This document shows positions 1-10,939 of a stretch of 64,000 nucleotides of DNA, piece by piece (position 1 is the first letter of the stretch; each line of letters starts with the position of its first letter). The notes beneath the pieces were generated by a model, which was not told the DNA's origin, made no database searches, and was given only the letters and a program-made list of their open reading frames with translations. A program made the translations under genes and the position numbers. Source of the DNA: Actinoplanes italicus (GTDB taxonomy: Bacteria; Actinomycetota; Actinomycetes; Mycobacteriales; Micromonosporaceae); the NCBI RefSeq assembly GCF_003001815.1, contig NZ_PVMZ01000001.1, positions 372,001-436,000 on the forward strand, written 5' to 3'.

Positions 1-2741
<2,741 letters not shown>

Positions 2742-2927
2742 GGGTCAACGCTCCCCTAGACAGTCTGCCGAACCATCGTAGGCACCTCCCCCCGGCACCT
2801 GTGACCCTGGCCTCCGGTGAAACTCGCAAACAGAGCGAAAGGCACCGCAAAATTCGCTGAGAGCGCAGCGCTTCGCCGCGTTCGAAACCTGTTTGGCGGC
2901 CGGGCGCGTCCCGGCGAGGATGGCCGT

Positions 2928-3872
2928 GTGGATCAGAAACCCGAAATCCGGCTCGAGGACGCGGGTCCCGGCTCCCGCACCATCGTCGACGAGACCGGCG
3001 CCGTTCTCGGCGGCCTCACACTGACCGGCGAGCGGCTCGAGTTCCGGGTGGAGCCGTGGGCCCGGCGACGCGGTGTGGCCACCGCCGCGGTCCGCGAGTT
3101 CAGCCGGTCCGCCCTGGCGGGCGGCCTGGAGCGGCTCGAGCTGCTGGTCCCGTGGGACGTGCCGGCCGCCCAGCGGGTCGCGCTGTCGGCCGGTTTCACC
3201 CGCGAAGGCGTGCGCCGGGGCGACCCGGAGTTGCTCGTCTACTCCCGTCTGTCGGGCGACCCGGAGGGGCCGTCTCTGCGGCTGCTGCCGGATCTGCCCG
3301 GCGGCGAGCTGTCGGACGGGGTGATCACGCTGCGCCCGCTCGGCGCGCAGGACGTCGACTTCTACACCGAGCTGCACAACGTGCCGGACGTGATCGCCAC
3401 CTCCGTGCCACCCGAGCCGAAACAGGCCGTCGAAATACACCGCCGCTGTGTCCGGGCGGAGGCGCACTGGCTGGCCGGCAACCGGGCCGACCTGGTCATC
3501 GTCGAGACCGCGTCCGGGGAACGCGCCGGTGAGATCGATCTGTACTACCAGGAGCCGCCCACCGGTCAGGCGATGATCGGGTACAGCATGCTCCCGGCGT
3601 ACCGTAAAAGGGGTTTCACCTCGCGCGCCGCGCAGCTGCTCGCCCTCTGGGTCTTCGCCGAGACGGGCATCGCCCGCCTGATCGCCGGCACCCTTCCGAC
3701 CAATGTCGGCTCGCAGCGAGTGTTGGAGAGCGCGGGCTTCACACGCGAGGCGTACCTCAAATCGCGGCTTCCCGGCCCGGCCGGCAGACGCCTCGACGAC
3801 GTGCAGTTCGTGCTCCTCGCCGAAGACCTGCTCGCGCAGGCCTCCGGCTGGGAGACCGACTCACATGCCTAG
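2928..3872 (+). CDS. Tandem GNAT-family N-acetyltransferase
   Basis: Two GNAT-like halves are visible in about 314 residues. The N-terminal half (about 1-110) contains VEPWARRRGVATAAVREFSR, an acetyl-CoA-loop-like R-R-G-V-A-T motif, and AQRVALSAGFTREG. The C-terminal half (about 130-300) has ITLRPLGAQDVDFYTELHN, GYSMLPAYRKRGFTSRAAQL and NVGSQRVLESAGFTREAYL, typical of RimJ/RimL-type acetyltransferases. The substrate is unknown; protein N-termini or small amines are usual for the family. The GTG at 2928 is chosen because GAGGA sits 7 bases upstream. An in-frame GTG at 2817 would add 37 basic residues inside the region shared with the divergent secA promoter. The 3' end overlaps convergent hpf by 12 bases. 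Confidence 0.85.
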   Translation: MDQKPEIRLEDAGPGSRTIVDETGAVLGGLTLTGERLEFRVEPWARRRGVATAAVREFSRSALAGGLERLELLVPWDVPAAQRVALSAGFTREGVRRGDPELLVYSRLSGDPEGPSLRLLPDLPGGELSDGVITLRPLGAQDVDFYTELHNVPDVIATSVPPEPKQAVEIHRRCVRAEAHWLAGNRADLVIVETASGERAGEIDLYYQEPPTGQAMIGYSMLPAYRKRGFTSRAAQLLALWVFAETGIARLIAGTLPTNVGSQRVLESAGFTREAYLKSRLPGPAGRRLDDVQFVLLAEDLLAQASGWETDSHA

Positions 3873-4478
3873 GCTGAGAATGCCGTAGTCGTAGCCACGA
3901 CGGCGATAGACCACGCTGGGCCGGCCGCTCTCCTTGTCATGGAACAGGTAGAAGTCGTGGCCGACGAGCTCCATCTGGAAGAGAGCGTCGTCGACGGTCA
4001 TCGGCTCGGCCGAGTGCTCCTTCTCCCGCACGATGCGCCACGGCTGGTCCTCGTCGTGCTCGGTCGGCTCGGTGTCGAGGGCCGGTTCGGTCAGCGTGGC
4101 TGTCCGACCGTGCGTCAGATCGGTGGGGAGATTCGCGGTGGCTGCGGCGACGGAGACCGGCGCGTGCCGTCCGCGGTGCACTCGGCGCCGGTCGGCGGAG
4201 CGGCGCAGCCGGGCGTCCAGTTTGTTGATGGCGCAGTCCAGGGCTGCGTAGAAATCCTGTGCCTGGGCCTCGGCGCGTACCACCGGCCCCTTGGTCATGA
4301 CCGTGATCTCGACACGCTGGCAGGTGTCGGACTGTCGCGGGTTGCGTTCGTGGAAGAGCTCCACGTCCGCCCTCATCAGCTTCTGGTCGTAACGCTCGAC
4401 CTTGCTCAGCTTGTCGGCGACATGCTCTCGATAGTGGTCGGGAACCTCTACGTTGCGGCCCTTGACGACAATGTCCAC
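3861..4478 (-). CDS. hpf: Ribosome hibernation promoting factor, long form
   Basis: The protein binds the decoding region of idle ribosomes and promotes 100S dimer formation. The N-terminal S30AE domain (about residues 1-100) starts MDIVVKGRNVEVPDHYREHV and includes KVERYDQKL and AINKLDARLRR. A variable acidic linker follows. The C-terminal dimerisation domain (about 150-205) contains PMTVDDALFQMELVGHDFYL and SVVYRRRGYDYGILSL. At 205 residues it is the usual long form, which typically makes 100S ribosomes without a separate RMF. The start is GTG with GGGGAGG 8 bases upstream. The 279-base gap before comF probably holds its own promoter. Gene order secA-hpf-comF is conserved in actinobacteria. 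Confidence 0.95.
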   Translation of the reverse strand: MDIVVKGRNVEVPDHYREHVADKLSKVERYDQKLMRADVELFHERNPRQSDTCQRVEITVMTKGPVVRAEAQAQDFYAALDCAINKLDARLRRSADRRRVHRGRHAPVSVAAATANLPTDLTHGRTATLTEPALDTEPTEHDEDQPWRIVREKEHSAEPMTVDDALFQMELVGHDFYLFHDKESGRPSVVYRRRGYDYGILSLGM

Positions 4479-4757
4479 TCGTGACCTCCCCCAACGATGT
4501 GCGCTTCCGGACGCCGATTCGCGGCGCGGCCGGGCTACCTGGGTGAAAACGCCGCATCAAGATCAACTACCGGATGCGGTCTATGGGAGTGAGACGACTC
4601 CTTTCCGGTGAGGCGGAATGCTCCCGGCGGCGGATAAGCCTGCGCGCTTACCCTCGTCACCTAGACGCTAACCCGCCTATGCCCGCCAGTCACCCCTCGT
4701 TCGGGATACCGGAAGGCTGACCTTCGGCCCTATCGGCGGACCGGGGCACGATCACAG

Positions 4758-5468
4758 TCAAATGCGGCGGCTGATCTTGCGCAGTTCTGTCGCTGCGAGC
4801 ACCGCGGCACCTGTGACCTGCATGTCCGCCTCCTCAAGCCGGCGTGCCACCGCCGCCAACGTGGCGCCGGTGGTGACGATGTCGTCCGCCACCACAAGCG
4901 TGCCTCGGGATCCGCCGTCGCGTTGCAGAACGCCGATTCGGGCCGTCATTCGCAGCGAATTGACAGCTACAGTCGCTCGTTCGGATGTCTCCAATGACGT
5001 TGAGTCAGGCCGGGGCAGCGCACGAAGCGGCTGTACGACGTTCACCCGGTATCCCGCGGCCCGCAACCGGCGGGCCGCGTGATCGGCCAGACGCGCCATG
5101 TGATCGCCGTACCGCTCCCGCCGGGCCGCCGCGGTCGACGGAACCGGCACCAGGGTCACCGGACGGTCCGGCGGCGCGAGGGCGGCGACCGCACCGGCCA
5201 GCAGCGCGCCGAGCGGTCCGGCGAGGCGATGACGACCTTTCTCCTTGTACGCCAGAAGCGCGCCCCGCAACGGTCCCGAGTACGGTCCGACCGCCACACA
5301 GGCCGGGAACCCGGCCGGCGGCGGAGTCGGCGAGGCGACCCGCGGCCGCAACGTCTCCAGCGCCACCACACAGGTCACACAGGTTCCGTACGTGAGCCGC
5401 ACCCGCTCCGCCCCGCACCCCGCGCAGGCGCCGGGCAGCACCAGGTCGGCGAGCTCCGCGAGAACCAT
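4758..5468 (-). CDS. ComF-family phosphoribosyltransferase-like protein
   Basis: This 236-residue protein has an N-terminal cysteine cluster (LPGACAGCGAERVR and TCVTCVVALETL) resembling the ComF double zinc finger, then a type I phosphoribosyltransferase core. The PRPP-binding signature is TLVVADDIVTTGATLAAVAR near residues 185-205. Family members take part in DNA uptake in naturally competent bacteria. In actinobacteria the gene is conserved in this position with no settled role, so a competence function should not be assumed. It begins one base after the lpqB stop (TGA-C-ATG) and is almost certainly translated from the mtrA-mtrB-lpqB transcript. Confidence 0.9.
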   Translation of the reverse strand: MVLAELADLVLPGACAGCGAERVRLTYGTCVTCVVALETLRPRVASPTPPPAGFPACVAVGPYSGPLRGALLAYKEKGRHRLAGPLGALLAGAVAALAPPDRPVTLVPVPSTAAARRERYGDHMARLADHAARRLRAAGYRVNVVQPLRALPRPDSTSLETSERATVAVNSLRMTARIGVLQRDGGSRGTLVVADDIVTTGATLAAVARRLEEADMQVTGAAVLAATELRKISRRI

Positions 5469-5469
5469 G

Positions 5470-7281
5470 TCAGTTCAGGTAGAACGGCGCCTGGGGCACC
5501 ACGTCGGGGCGCGGCTCGCCCACCTGTCCGGCCAGTTCCTTCGCCAGTATCTGCACCGGCGAGGAGAGCGCCTCCCATGCGTTGGGCCCGGTCGAGTAGA
5601 GCACCGTGCCGACGTTGTTGCGCCGGGTGATCGGGTTGGCCGGGTAGGTGGTGAGGTAGGTGACCTTCTCCTCCTTGCCCATGTCCTCCAGCACCGGTGA
5701 CTTCAGCGCCGCGTCGATCGACAGGTAGGTGATCGAGATCAGCTGATCGGGGGGCAGCACACCGGCCACCGCCAGCCAGCCCTCGCCGCTGAAGTCCACG
5801 GCGGTGACCGTCGAGAACGGCGAGAAGATCTGCTCCAGGGCGGTGAGTGCCATCCCGTCGCCGCTGACGTTGAGCACCGCCCGGTAGAGCCGCCCGCCGA
5901 CCACCAGGGCCACCCGGCGTCCGTCCGGGGCCACCGTGATCGCGGTGATCGCCCCGGACGGGCTCGACCACGCGACCTCCTGGGCCGGGCCGCCCTTCGC
6001 GCTGAAACGCCAGAGCCGGCCACCCGCGATGATCAGTCCGAACGCCCTCTCGGCGCCCGCGGCCGGGGTGACGGCCCAGACCGGGTTGCCCATGCCTGCG
6101 GGCAGGCCGGGGATCTCGGCCGGCTTGGTCTGCGAACCGAGCGGGGTGTTGCCGACCCGGAGCCGTTCGTTCTTGCCGGAGCCGGTCACCAGGGCCACGA
6201 AGACGTGTGTGTCGGACGTGCCGAGAGCCGCCCGCGAGACGTCCTTGTTGGCCTCGGGCGCGAGGCCGGGCACCAGGTCCGAGCTGGGCCGGGTGGATTC
6301 GACCAGCCGGCGGACGGTGCGGTCGTAGATCACATACCGCTCCGGGGTGGGCACCAGACGGGCGGCCGGGTTGCTGGCGAGGAAGTCGTCACCGGAGTAG
6401 GTACGGGGTTCCTGGTGGCCGACCACGAGTTCCAGGAACTCCGGCAGACGGGTCCGCAGCGACCACTGGAGCTGCTTGCGGAGCCGTTCCATGGCCTCGT
6501 CGGCACCCTCGGTCGGTACGGCCTGCGCGCTCAACCTGATCTCGAGCCGATCGTCACGGATCGCGGGCACCTTGTTCTCGAGCTTGGTGTCTTCCGGCAG
6601 GGGCTCGACAGCGTCCTGCAGCCACGGGGCGGGACCACCGATCAGCCAGTTCAGGATGATCGTCGGCTCCTGCTCGATCGGCACGTCGCTGAGCAGGTAG
6701 CGGACGTCCGGCACCAGGCCGGTGCGCTCGGAGTTCCAGAAGTAGATCGTGCGCTCGTCGTAGAAACTGTCCAGCGCCGTGTCGCTGAGCAGGAGGTACG
6801 GTGGCGCCTGGCGTACGTAGAGGCCGTCGTCGGCGGCCTCTTCGAGCTGCAGTTCGAACGTGCCTGTCTCGGGCTCCGTCGACGGCTCCATGAGGCCGTT
6901 CTTACCGAGCGTGCCGAGCATCTGGTACGGGATCCGGACGGTGTCCCGGCCGGGTTCGACCGCCACCTTCCCGGTCAGCCGGATCACGCGCGGCGCGGCC
7001 GGCGGTTTGAAGCCCTCCTGCGCGTCCTTCGACATGAACTGCTTGACTCGCTCGACGGCGCTGTCGTAATCGCCCGCGGCGACGCTGAGGTAGTTGTTGA
7101 CGAACTCGGCACGGTCGTTGGTCGAGTCCCGGGTGATCCGGCTGCGCAGGCCGCTACCGCCCGACGAGGTACCGGTGGACGGGCCAGGCCCGACCACGGT
7201 GACGTCCGAGTTGTCGGGGATCCCGCAGCCGCCCAGCAGCAGCACGGCGACGGTGACGCCCGCCATTGCGCGACGACCCAT
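5470..7281 (-). CDS. lpqB: Lipoprotein LpqB, MtrB-associated
   Basis: LpqB is an exported lipoprotein that interacts with the sensor kinase MtrB and tunes MtrA phosphorylation in mycobacteria. The 603-residue product begins MGRRAMAGVTVAVLLLGGCG, a short signal peptide ending in a lipobox with the acylated Cys at residue 19. A GerMN-like domain follows (about 190-320, with TIYFWNSERTGLVPDVRYLL), then a beta-propeller-like LpqB domain (about 330-600). The start overlaps the mtrB stop as TGATG and is preceded by GGAGGTGAG, indicating translational coupling. Longer in-frame starts inside mtrB lack the signal peptide at the N-terminus and are rejected. Confidence 0.95.
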   Translation of the reverse strand: MGRRAMAGVTVAVLLLGGCGIPDNSDVTVVGPGPSTGTSSGGSGLRSRITRDSTNDRAEFVNNYLSVAAGDYDSAVERVKQFMSKDAQEGFKPPAAPRVIRLTGKVAVEPGRDTVRIPYQMLGTLGKNGLMEPSTEPETGTFELQLEEAADDGLYVRQAPPYLLLSDTALDSFYDERTIYFWNSERTGLVPDVRYLLSDVPIEQEPTIILNWLIGGPAPWLQDAVEPLPEDTKLENKVPAIRDDRLEIRLSAQAVPTEGADEAMERLRKQLQWSLRTRLPEFLELVVGHQEPRTYSGDDFLASNPAARLVPTPERYVIYDRTVRRLVESTRPSSDLVPGLAPEANKDVSRAALGTSDTHVFVALVTGSGKNERLRVGNTPLGSQTKPAEIPGLPAGMGNPVWAVTPAAGAERAFGLIIAGGRLWRFSAKGGPAQEVAWSSPSGAITAITVAPDGRRVALVVGGRLYRAVLNVSGDGMALTALEQIFSPFSTVTAVDFSGEGWLAVAGVLPPDQLISITYLSIDAALKSPVLEDMGKEEKVTYLTTYPANPITRRNNVGTVLYSTGPNAWEALSSPVQILAKELAGQVGEPRPDVVPQAPFYLN

Positions 7282-8933
7282 CAACTCACCTCCGCGGTCC
7301 GGTCCCGGGGAATCAACGGCAGCGGCGCCGCCACCAGCCGGTCGCCCGCCCGCACCGGCAGGGTGAGCCGGAACTGGGCGCCCTCGCCGGGCGAGCCCCA
7401 CGCCTCCAGCCAGCCGCCGTGCAATCGCGCGTCCTCCACACTGATCGAGAGGCCGAGGCCGGTGCCGCCGGTCTGCCGGGCCCGGGACGGGTCGGCCCGC
7501 CAGAACCGGTTGAACACCAGGCGCTCCTCACCGGGTTTCAAGCCGATCCCGTGATCGCGCACGGTGATCGCCACCGCCGCGTCGTCGGTCGCCATGGTGA
7601 TCTGCACCGGTTTCGCCTCGGCGTGCTCGACGGCGTTACCGACCAGGTTACGCAGGACCCGCTCCACCCGCCGTGGGTCGACCTCGGCGATCACCGGCGT
7701 GTCCGGCAGGTTGAGCTCCAGCTCGACCCCGGCCCGCTCGGCCAGCCCGGTGAGCCGCTCGGTCACCCGCTCGAGGATCGGCACCAGGTCGGTGTGCTCG
7801 GCGTCGAGCGCGGCGAAGCCGGCGTCGAACCTGCTGATCTCCAACAGGTCGGTGAGGAGCTCCTCGAAGCGGTCCAGCTCGGCCTGCAACAGCTCGGCGC
7901 TGCGGGCCACCGCCGGGTCGAACTCCTCCCGCTCGGAGAAGATCAGGTCCGCGGCCATCCGTACGGTGGTCAGTGGTGTCCTCAGCTCGTGCGACACGTC
8001 CGAGGTGAACCGTCGCTGCAGGCGGGACATCTCCTCGAGCCGGACGATCTGCCGCTGCAGGTTGGCGGCCATCTGGTTGAAGGCGGCCGCCAGCAGGGCC
8101 AGGTCGTCCTCGCCGTTCACCTTCATGCGCTGGTCGAGCAGGCCGGCCGAGAGCCGCTGGGCGGTCCGGGCGGCGACCCGGACCGGGGTGACGACCAGCC
8201 GGGTCACCAGGGCGGCCACCACGCCGAGCAGGATCACGAGGGCCAGGCCGGTGGCCAGCACGGTGGTCCGCATCAGGTTGGCGTCCTGGTCCTCGCTGGT
8301 CAGCGGCACCATGTAGTACAGCTCGACCTGCCCGAACCTGGTGGGCACCGGTGATCCGTACACCAGATATTTGGTGGTCTGTCCGTTGATCTCGGCGGTC
8401 CGGATCTGTTGCCTGACGCCGCCGCCGTCGCCGGAGACCGCCCGGATCATCTCCGGAGTGATCAGGTCACGGGTGTCCACGGTCGGTGGCACGGCGACGG
8501 CCGAGAGATCGGGGTAGCCGTCCGCGCGGATCGAGATCACCGTGTCGCCGCGGGACGACGACTCGCCGTCGAACAGCTCGTTGACCAGGTCCTTGAGCGC
8601 GCTCGGCAGCTCCGGGTCACGGCCCTGCGGATAGAGGGTGAGCTGGTCCTGGGCGTATCTCACCTTGGTGGTGAGCGCTGCCCGGGCCTCGTCATCGGCC
8701 CGTTTCAGCAGGATCTCGGCGCTGCGGTCGGCGATGAAGCCGCCGAATGTGCCGACCAGCAGGCTGGAGGCGACCAGGGTGATCGCCACCACACGCAGCT
8801 GGAGTGAACGGCGCCAGGCCCTGCGGGCCGGCGCCGTGTATCGCGTCAGATGCCGGGCGAGCACGCGCCACCAGCGGCGCACCAGTCGAAGGGCACGGCG
8901 CAGGGGCATCGGAAGCCAGGCAGGAGCACGCAT
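7281..8933 (-). CDS. mtrB: Two-component sensor histidine kinase MtrB
   Basis: This is the membrane sensor of the MtrAB system controlling cell-wall metabolism and division in actinobacteria. The 550-residue protein has a basic N-terminus, a first membrane segment around residues 47-68 (VVAITLVASSLLVGTFGGFI), an extracytoplasmic sensor region, and a second segment around 225-250. HAMP follows, then HisKA with SDVSHELRTPLTTVRMAADL. The phospho-accepting His is residue 315. HATPase motifs are NLVGNAVEHAEA (N box), DHGIGLKPGEE (G1) and GGTGLGLSI (G2). It lies 29 bases downstream of mtrA and overlaps lpqB by one base. Confidence 0.97.
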   Translation of the reverse strand: MRAPAWLPMPLRRALRLVRRWWRVLARHLTRYTAPARRAWRRSLQLRVVAITLVASSLLVGTFGGFIADRSAEILLKRADDEARAALTTKVRYAQDQLTLYPQGRDPELPSALKDLVNELFDGESSSRGDTVISIRADGYPDLSAVAVPPTVDTRDLITPEMIRAVSGDGGGVRQQIRTAEINGQTTKYLVYGSPVPTRFGQVELYYMVPLTSEDQDANLMRTTVLATGLALVILLGVVAALVTRLVVTPVRVAARTAQRLSAGLLDQRMKVNGEDDLALLAAAFNQMAANLQRQIVRLEEMSRLQRRFTSDVSHELRTPLTTVRMAADLIFSEREEFDPAVARSAELLQAELDRFEELLTDLLEISRFDAGFAALDAEHTDLVPILERVTERLTGLAERAGVELELNLPDTPVIAEVDPRRVERVLRNLVGNAVEHAEAKPVQITMATDDAAVAITVRDHGIGLKPGEERLVFNRFWRADPSRARQTGGTGLGLSISVEDARLHGGWLEAWGSPGEGAQFRLTLPVRAGDRLVAAPLPLIPRDRTAEVS

Positions 8934-8962
8934 CTCGCGGCAAGGTTAGCCGCTCCCGGGGA

Positions 8963-9661
8963 TCAGCCGGTGCCCGCCTTGTAGCCGACACCACGCACCG
9001 TCAGGATGATCTCCGGCCGCTCCGGATCCGGTTCGATCTTGGCGCGCAGCCGCTGCACGTGGACGTTGACCAGGCGGGTGTCGGCGGCGTGCCGGTAACC
9101 CCAGACCTGCTCCAGCAGCACCTCGCGGGTGAAGACCTGACGCGGCTTGCGGGCGAGCGCGACCAGCAGATCGAACTCGAGCGGCGTCAGTTTCACCTCC
9201 TCGCCGTCCCGGGACACGGTGTGCGCCGGCACGTCGATGGTGATCTGGTTGCCGGGCGGCCCTATGGTCAGTGTCTCCGGGGCGGCGTCCTCACCACGGC
9301 GCAGCCGGGCCCGCATCCGGGCGACCAGTTCCTTGGGCTTGAACGGCTTCACCACGTAGTCGTCGGCCCCGGACTCCAGGCCGAGCACCACGTCGACGGT
9401 GTCGCTCTTGGCGGTCAGCATGACTATCGGGACACCGGACTCGGCCCGGATCGCCCTGGCCACGTCGATCCCGCTCATCCCCGGAAGCATCAGGTCGAGC
9501 AGCACTATGTCGGGGCGGTTCTCCCGGAAGGCGGCCAGCGCCCGTTCACCGTCCGCCACGAATGATGGCAGGAAGCCTTCGCTTCGCAGGACGATGCCGA
9601 GCATCTCGGCCAACGCTGGGTCGTCATCGACGACCAGTACCCGGGCTCTCATGCGGTCCAA
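8963..9661 (-). CDS. mtrA: Response regulator MtrA
   Basis: OmpR/PhoB-type regulator with a receiver domain (residues 1-120) and a winged helix (about 135-230). Acidic pocket residues D12-D14 and phospho-acceptor D56 in IVLLDLMLPGMSG are visible, as are the conserved Thr in IVMLTAKSD and Lys in VVKPFKPKELV. The DNA-binding domain includes LTPLEFDLLVALARKPRQVF and YRHAADTRLVNVHVQRLRAK, nearly the recalled mycobacterial sequence. The TTG start at 9661 (LDRMRARVLVV) is preferred because mycobacterial MtrA begins MDTMRQRILVV; an ATG at 9652 is the alternative. GGGGAGGACAG lies upstream. It heads the mtrA-mtrB-lpqB-comF operon. Confidence 0.96.
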   Translation of the reverse strand: MDRMRARVLVVDDDPALAEMLGIVLRSEGFLPSFVADGERALAAFRENRPDIVLLDLMLPGMSGIDVARAIRAESGVPIVMLTAKSDTVDVVLGLESGADDYVVKPFKPKELVARMRARLRRGEDAAPETLTIGPPGNQITIDVPAHTVSRDGEEVKLTPLEFDLLVALARKPRQVFTREVLLEQVWGYRHAADTRLVNVHVQRLRAKIEPDPERPEIILTVRGVGYKAGTG

Positions 9662-9732
9662 TATTGCACTGTCCTCCCCGTCTTCGCGTTACCTGGGGGC
9701 CGATCTTGCCGGGGAGCCTACTCCTGGACGTA

Positions 9733-9766
9733 GAAAAACGGGCGGTCCCGGTCCGGGACCGCCCGT
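9733..9766 (-). terminator. Intrinsic terminator after the XRE/DUF397 genes
   Basis: A perfect 14-bp stem, ACGGGCGGTCCCGG (9738-9751) with its complement (9753-9766), has a one-base nominal loop. On the minus strand it is followed by a run of Ts (AAAAA at 9734-9738 on the plus strand). It lies 14 bases after the DUF397 stop and insulates the mtrA promoter region. Confidence 0.85.
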
Positions 9767-9779
9767 GGCGCGGGGTCGA

Positions 9780-9983
9780 TTACGCGCCGGGCCGGTCGAA
9801 CTCGCCTGCACGGACTCCGGCGAGGAAGCCGGTCCAGTCCGGTGCTTCGAATGTGAGCACCGGACCTGTGATGTCCTTCGAGTCGCGCACCAGCACCGCC
9901 GATGGCGCCCCGGCGACTTCGACGCAGTGCCCGGCGGCGCCACTACGGCTACTCTTGCGCCAGGTCAGCATGGTGTCCTGCAT
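9780..9983 (-). CDS. DUF397 domain protein, partner of the XRE regulator
   Basis: A 67-residue protein with the DUF397 hallmarks: LTWRKSSRSGAAGHCVEVAG near the N-terminus, VLVRDSKDITGPVLTF centrally and a W-x2-F-L-A-G-V-R-A-G-E-F-D ending. DUF397 proteins are small partners of XRE/DUF5753 regulators and are very abundant in Streptomyces and Micromonosporaceae. Their action resembles antitoxin- or anti-activator-type pairing, but the mechanism is unsettled. The ATG at 9983 follows GAAGGAAG by 6 bases; upstream in-frame starts reach 10025. It lies 51 bases downstream of the XRE gene and is followed by a strong terminator, so the two form a bicistronic unit. Confidence 0.85.
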   Translation of the reverse strand: MQDTMLTWRKSSRSGAAGHCVEVAGAPSAVLVRDSKDITGPVLTFEAPDWTGFLAGVRAGEFDRPGA

Positions 9984-10034
9984 GATCATCTTCCTTCCGT
10001 GGAATTCCTTTCCATTGGACCCCACGGCGAGGAG

Positions 10035-10895
10035 TCAACGGCCGATCCGATCCCTCGTCTCAGCGATGGCCGTTCGGCTCTCTTCTGGCGACAATGAGCG
10101 TTCCTGCAGGTCATCAAAGGCATCCCGATACACGTCGATCTCCTCCGGCTTCACCCGGAAGAGGCCGCCGGTCAGCCCTTCGATGTGCACCACCGGTGAC
10201 CTGGTCCCGGGCGCGAACTCGAGCACCATGAAGGACTCGATCAGTCCGGCGTGCGCTCCGGCGTGGAACGGCAGGATCAACAACTCGACGCCGGGGCGGC
10301 TGCTCGCCTCGTGGAGCCGGTTCAACTGGCGGCGCTGCACGTCCGGCCCGCCGATCTCGCGCAGCAGGACTCCCTCGTCGATGACGATCCGCAGCTCGGG
10401 CGGCGGGACCCGGCTCAGCGTGTTCTGCCGGCCCATCCGCAGGGCGAGCCGGCGCTGGATGATCGCCGAGTCGTCGATGTCCGCGCCCGTCTCGATCACC
10501 GCCCGGGCGTACTCGTCGGTCTGCAGCAGGCCCGGCACCACCTGGGCCTCCCACTCGAAGATCCGGACCGCCTCGGACTCCAGGGTCAGATATTCGTCGT
10601 ACGGATCCGGAACCGACGACCGGTACGGCGTCCACCAGGCCCGCGCCCGCCCGCGATGAGCCAGGTCACGCAGCCGTCCACGATCCTCCACCGCGACGCC
10701 GTACAGGGTGAGCAGCCGGTCCAGGTCGGGCTCGCTGATGCCGGTGTGCGCCGTCTCGATCCGGCTGAGCTTCGACTCCGACCAGCCCAGTGCCGTCGCC
10801 ACGTCGACAGCACGGCGCTCACCGCGGAGCCGGCGCAGTTCACCACCCAGCTCCCGGCGCGCTGTCGATGTCGGCCTCGCCACGCGACCAACCAT
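10035..10895 (-). CDS. XRE-family regulator with DUF5753 domain
   Basis: The N-terminal helix-turn-helix (about residues 10-70) includes ELGGELRRLRGERRAVDVAT, ALGWSESKLSRIETAHTGIS and LLTLYGVAVEDRGRL. The DUF5753 domain follows (about 95-280), with YDEYLTLESEAVRIFEWEAQ, VVPGLLQTDEYARAVIET, RMGRQNTLSR, LRIVIDEGVLLREIGG and LLILPFHAGAHAG. Such proteins are usually encoded beside a DUF397 partner, as here, and several family members affect development or antibiotic production in Streptomyces. The start is uncertain: GTG at 10913, ATG at 10895 and GTG at 10883 are all in frame without a clear ribosome site. A near-perfect palindrome overlaps the 10913 option. The regulated genes cannot be read from sequence. 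Confidence 0.87.
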   Translation of the reverse strand: MVGRVARPTSTARRELGGELRRLRGERRAVDVATALGWSESKLSRIETAHTGISEPDLDRLLTLYGVAVEDRGRLRDLAHRGRARAWWTPYRSSVPDPYDEYLTLESEAVRIFEWEAQVVPGLLQTDEYARAVIETGADIDDSAIIQRRLALRMGRQNTLSRVPPPELRIVIDEGVLLREIGGPDVQRRQLNRLHEASSRPGVELLILPFHAGAHAGLIESFMVLEFAPGTRSPVVHIEGLTGGLFRVKPEEIDVYRDAFDDLQERSLSPEESRTAIAETRDRIGR

Positions 10896-10900
10896 ATCTT

Positions 10901-10933
10901 TTGCAAGTTGCACAGAGGTCTATGCACTTGCAA
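10901..10933. promoter_or_regulatory. Near-perfect inverted repeat, candidate operator of the XRE gene
   Basis: TTGCAAGTTGCA (10901-10912) faces TGCACTTGCAA (10923-10933): 11 paired positions, one extra T in the left arm, and a 10-base spacer. It fills most of the short gap between the sahH stop and the XRE start. A DNA operator for autoregulation is the simplest reading. An RNA hairpin is possible, but only the plus strand has a downstream T-run. Confidence 0.55.
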
Positions 10934-10939
10934 GGTCTT

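Noticed and set aside
7282..7401. Longer lpqB start inside mtrB
   Set aside because: It would add 40 residues before the signal peptide and lacks a ribosome site, whereas ATG 7281 has GGAGGTGAG and a clean lipobox.
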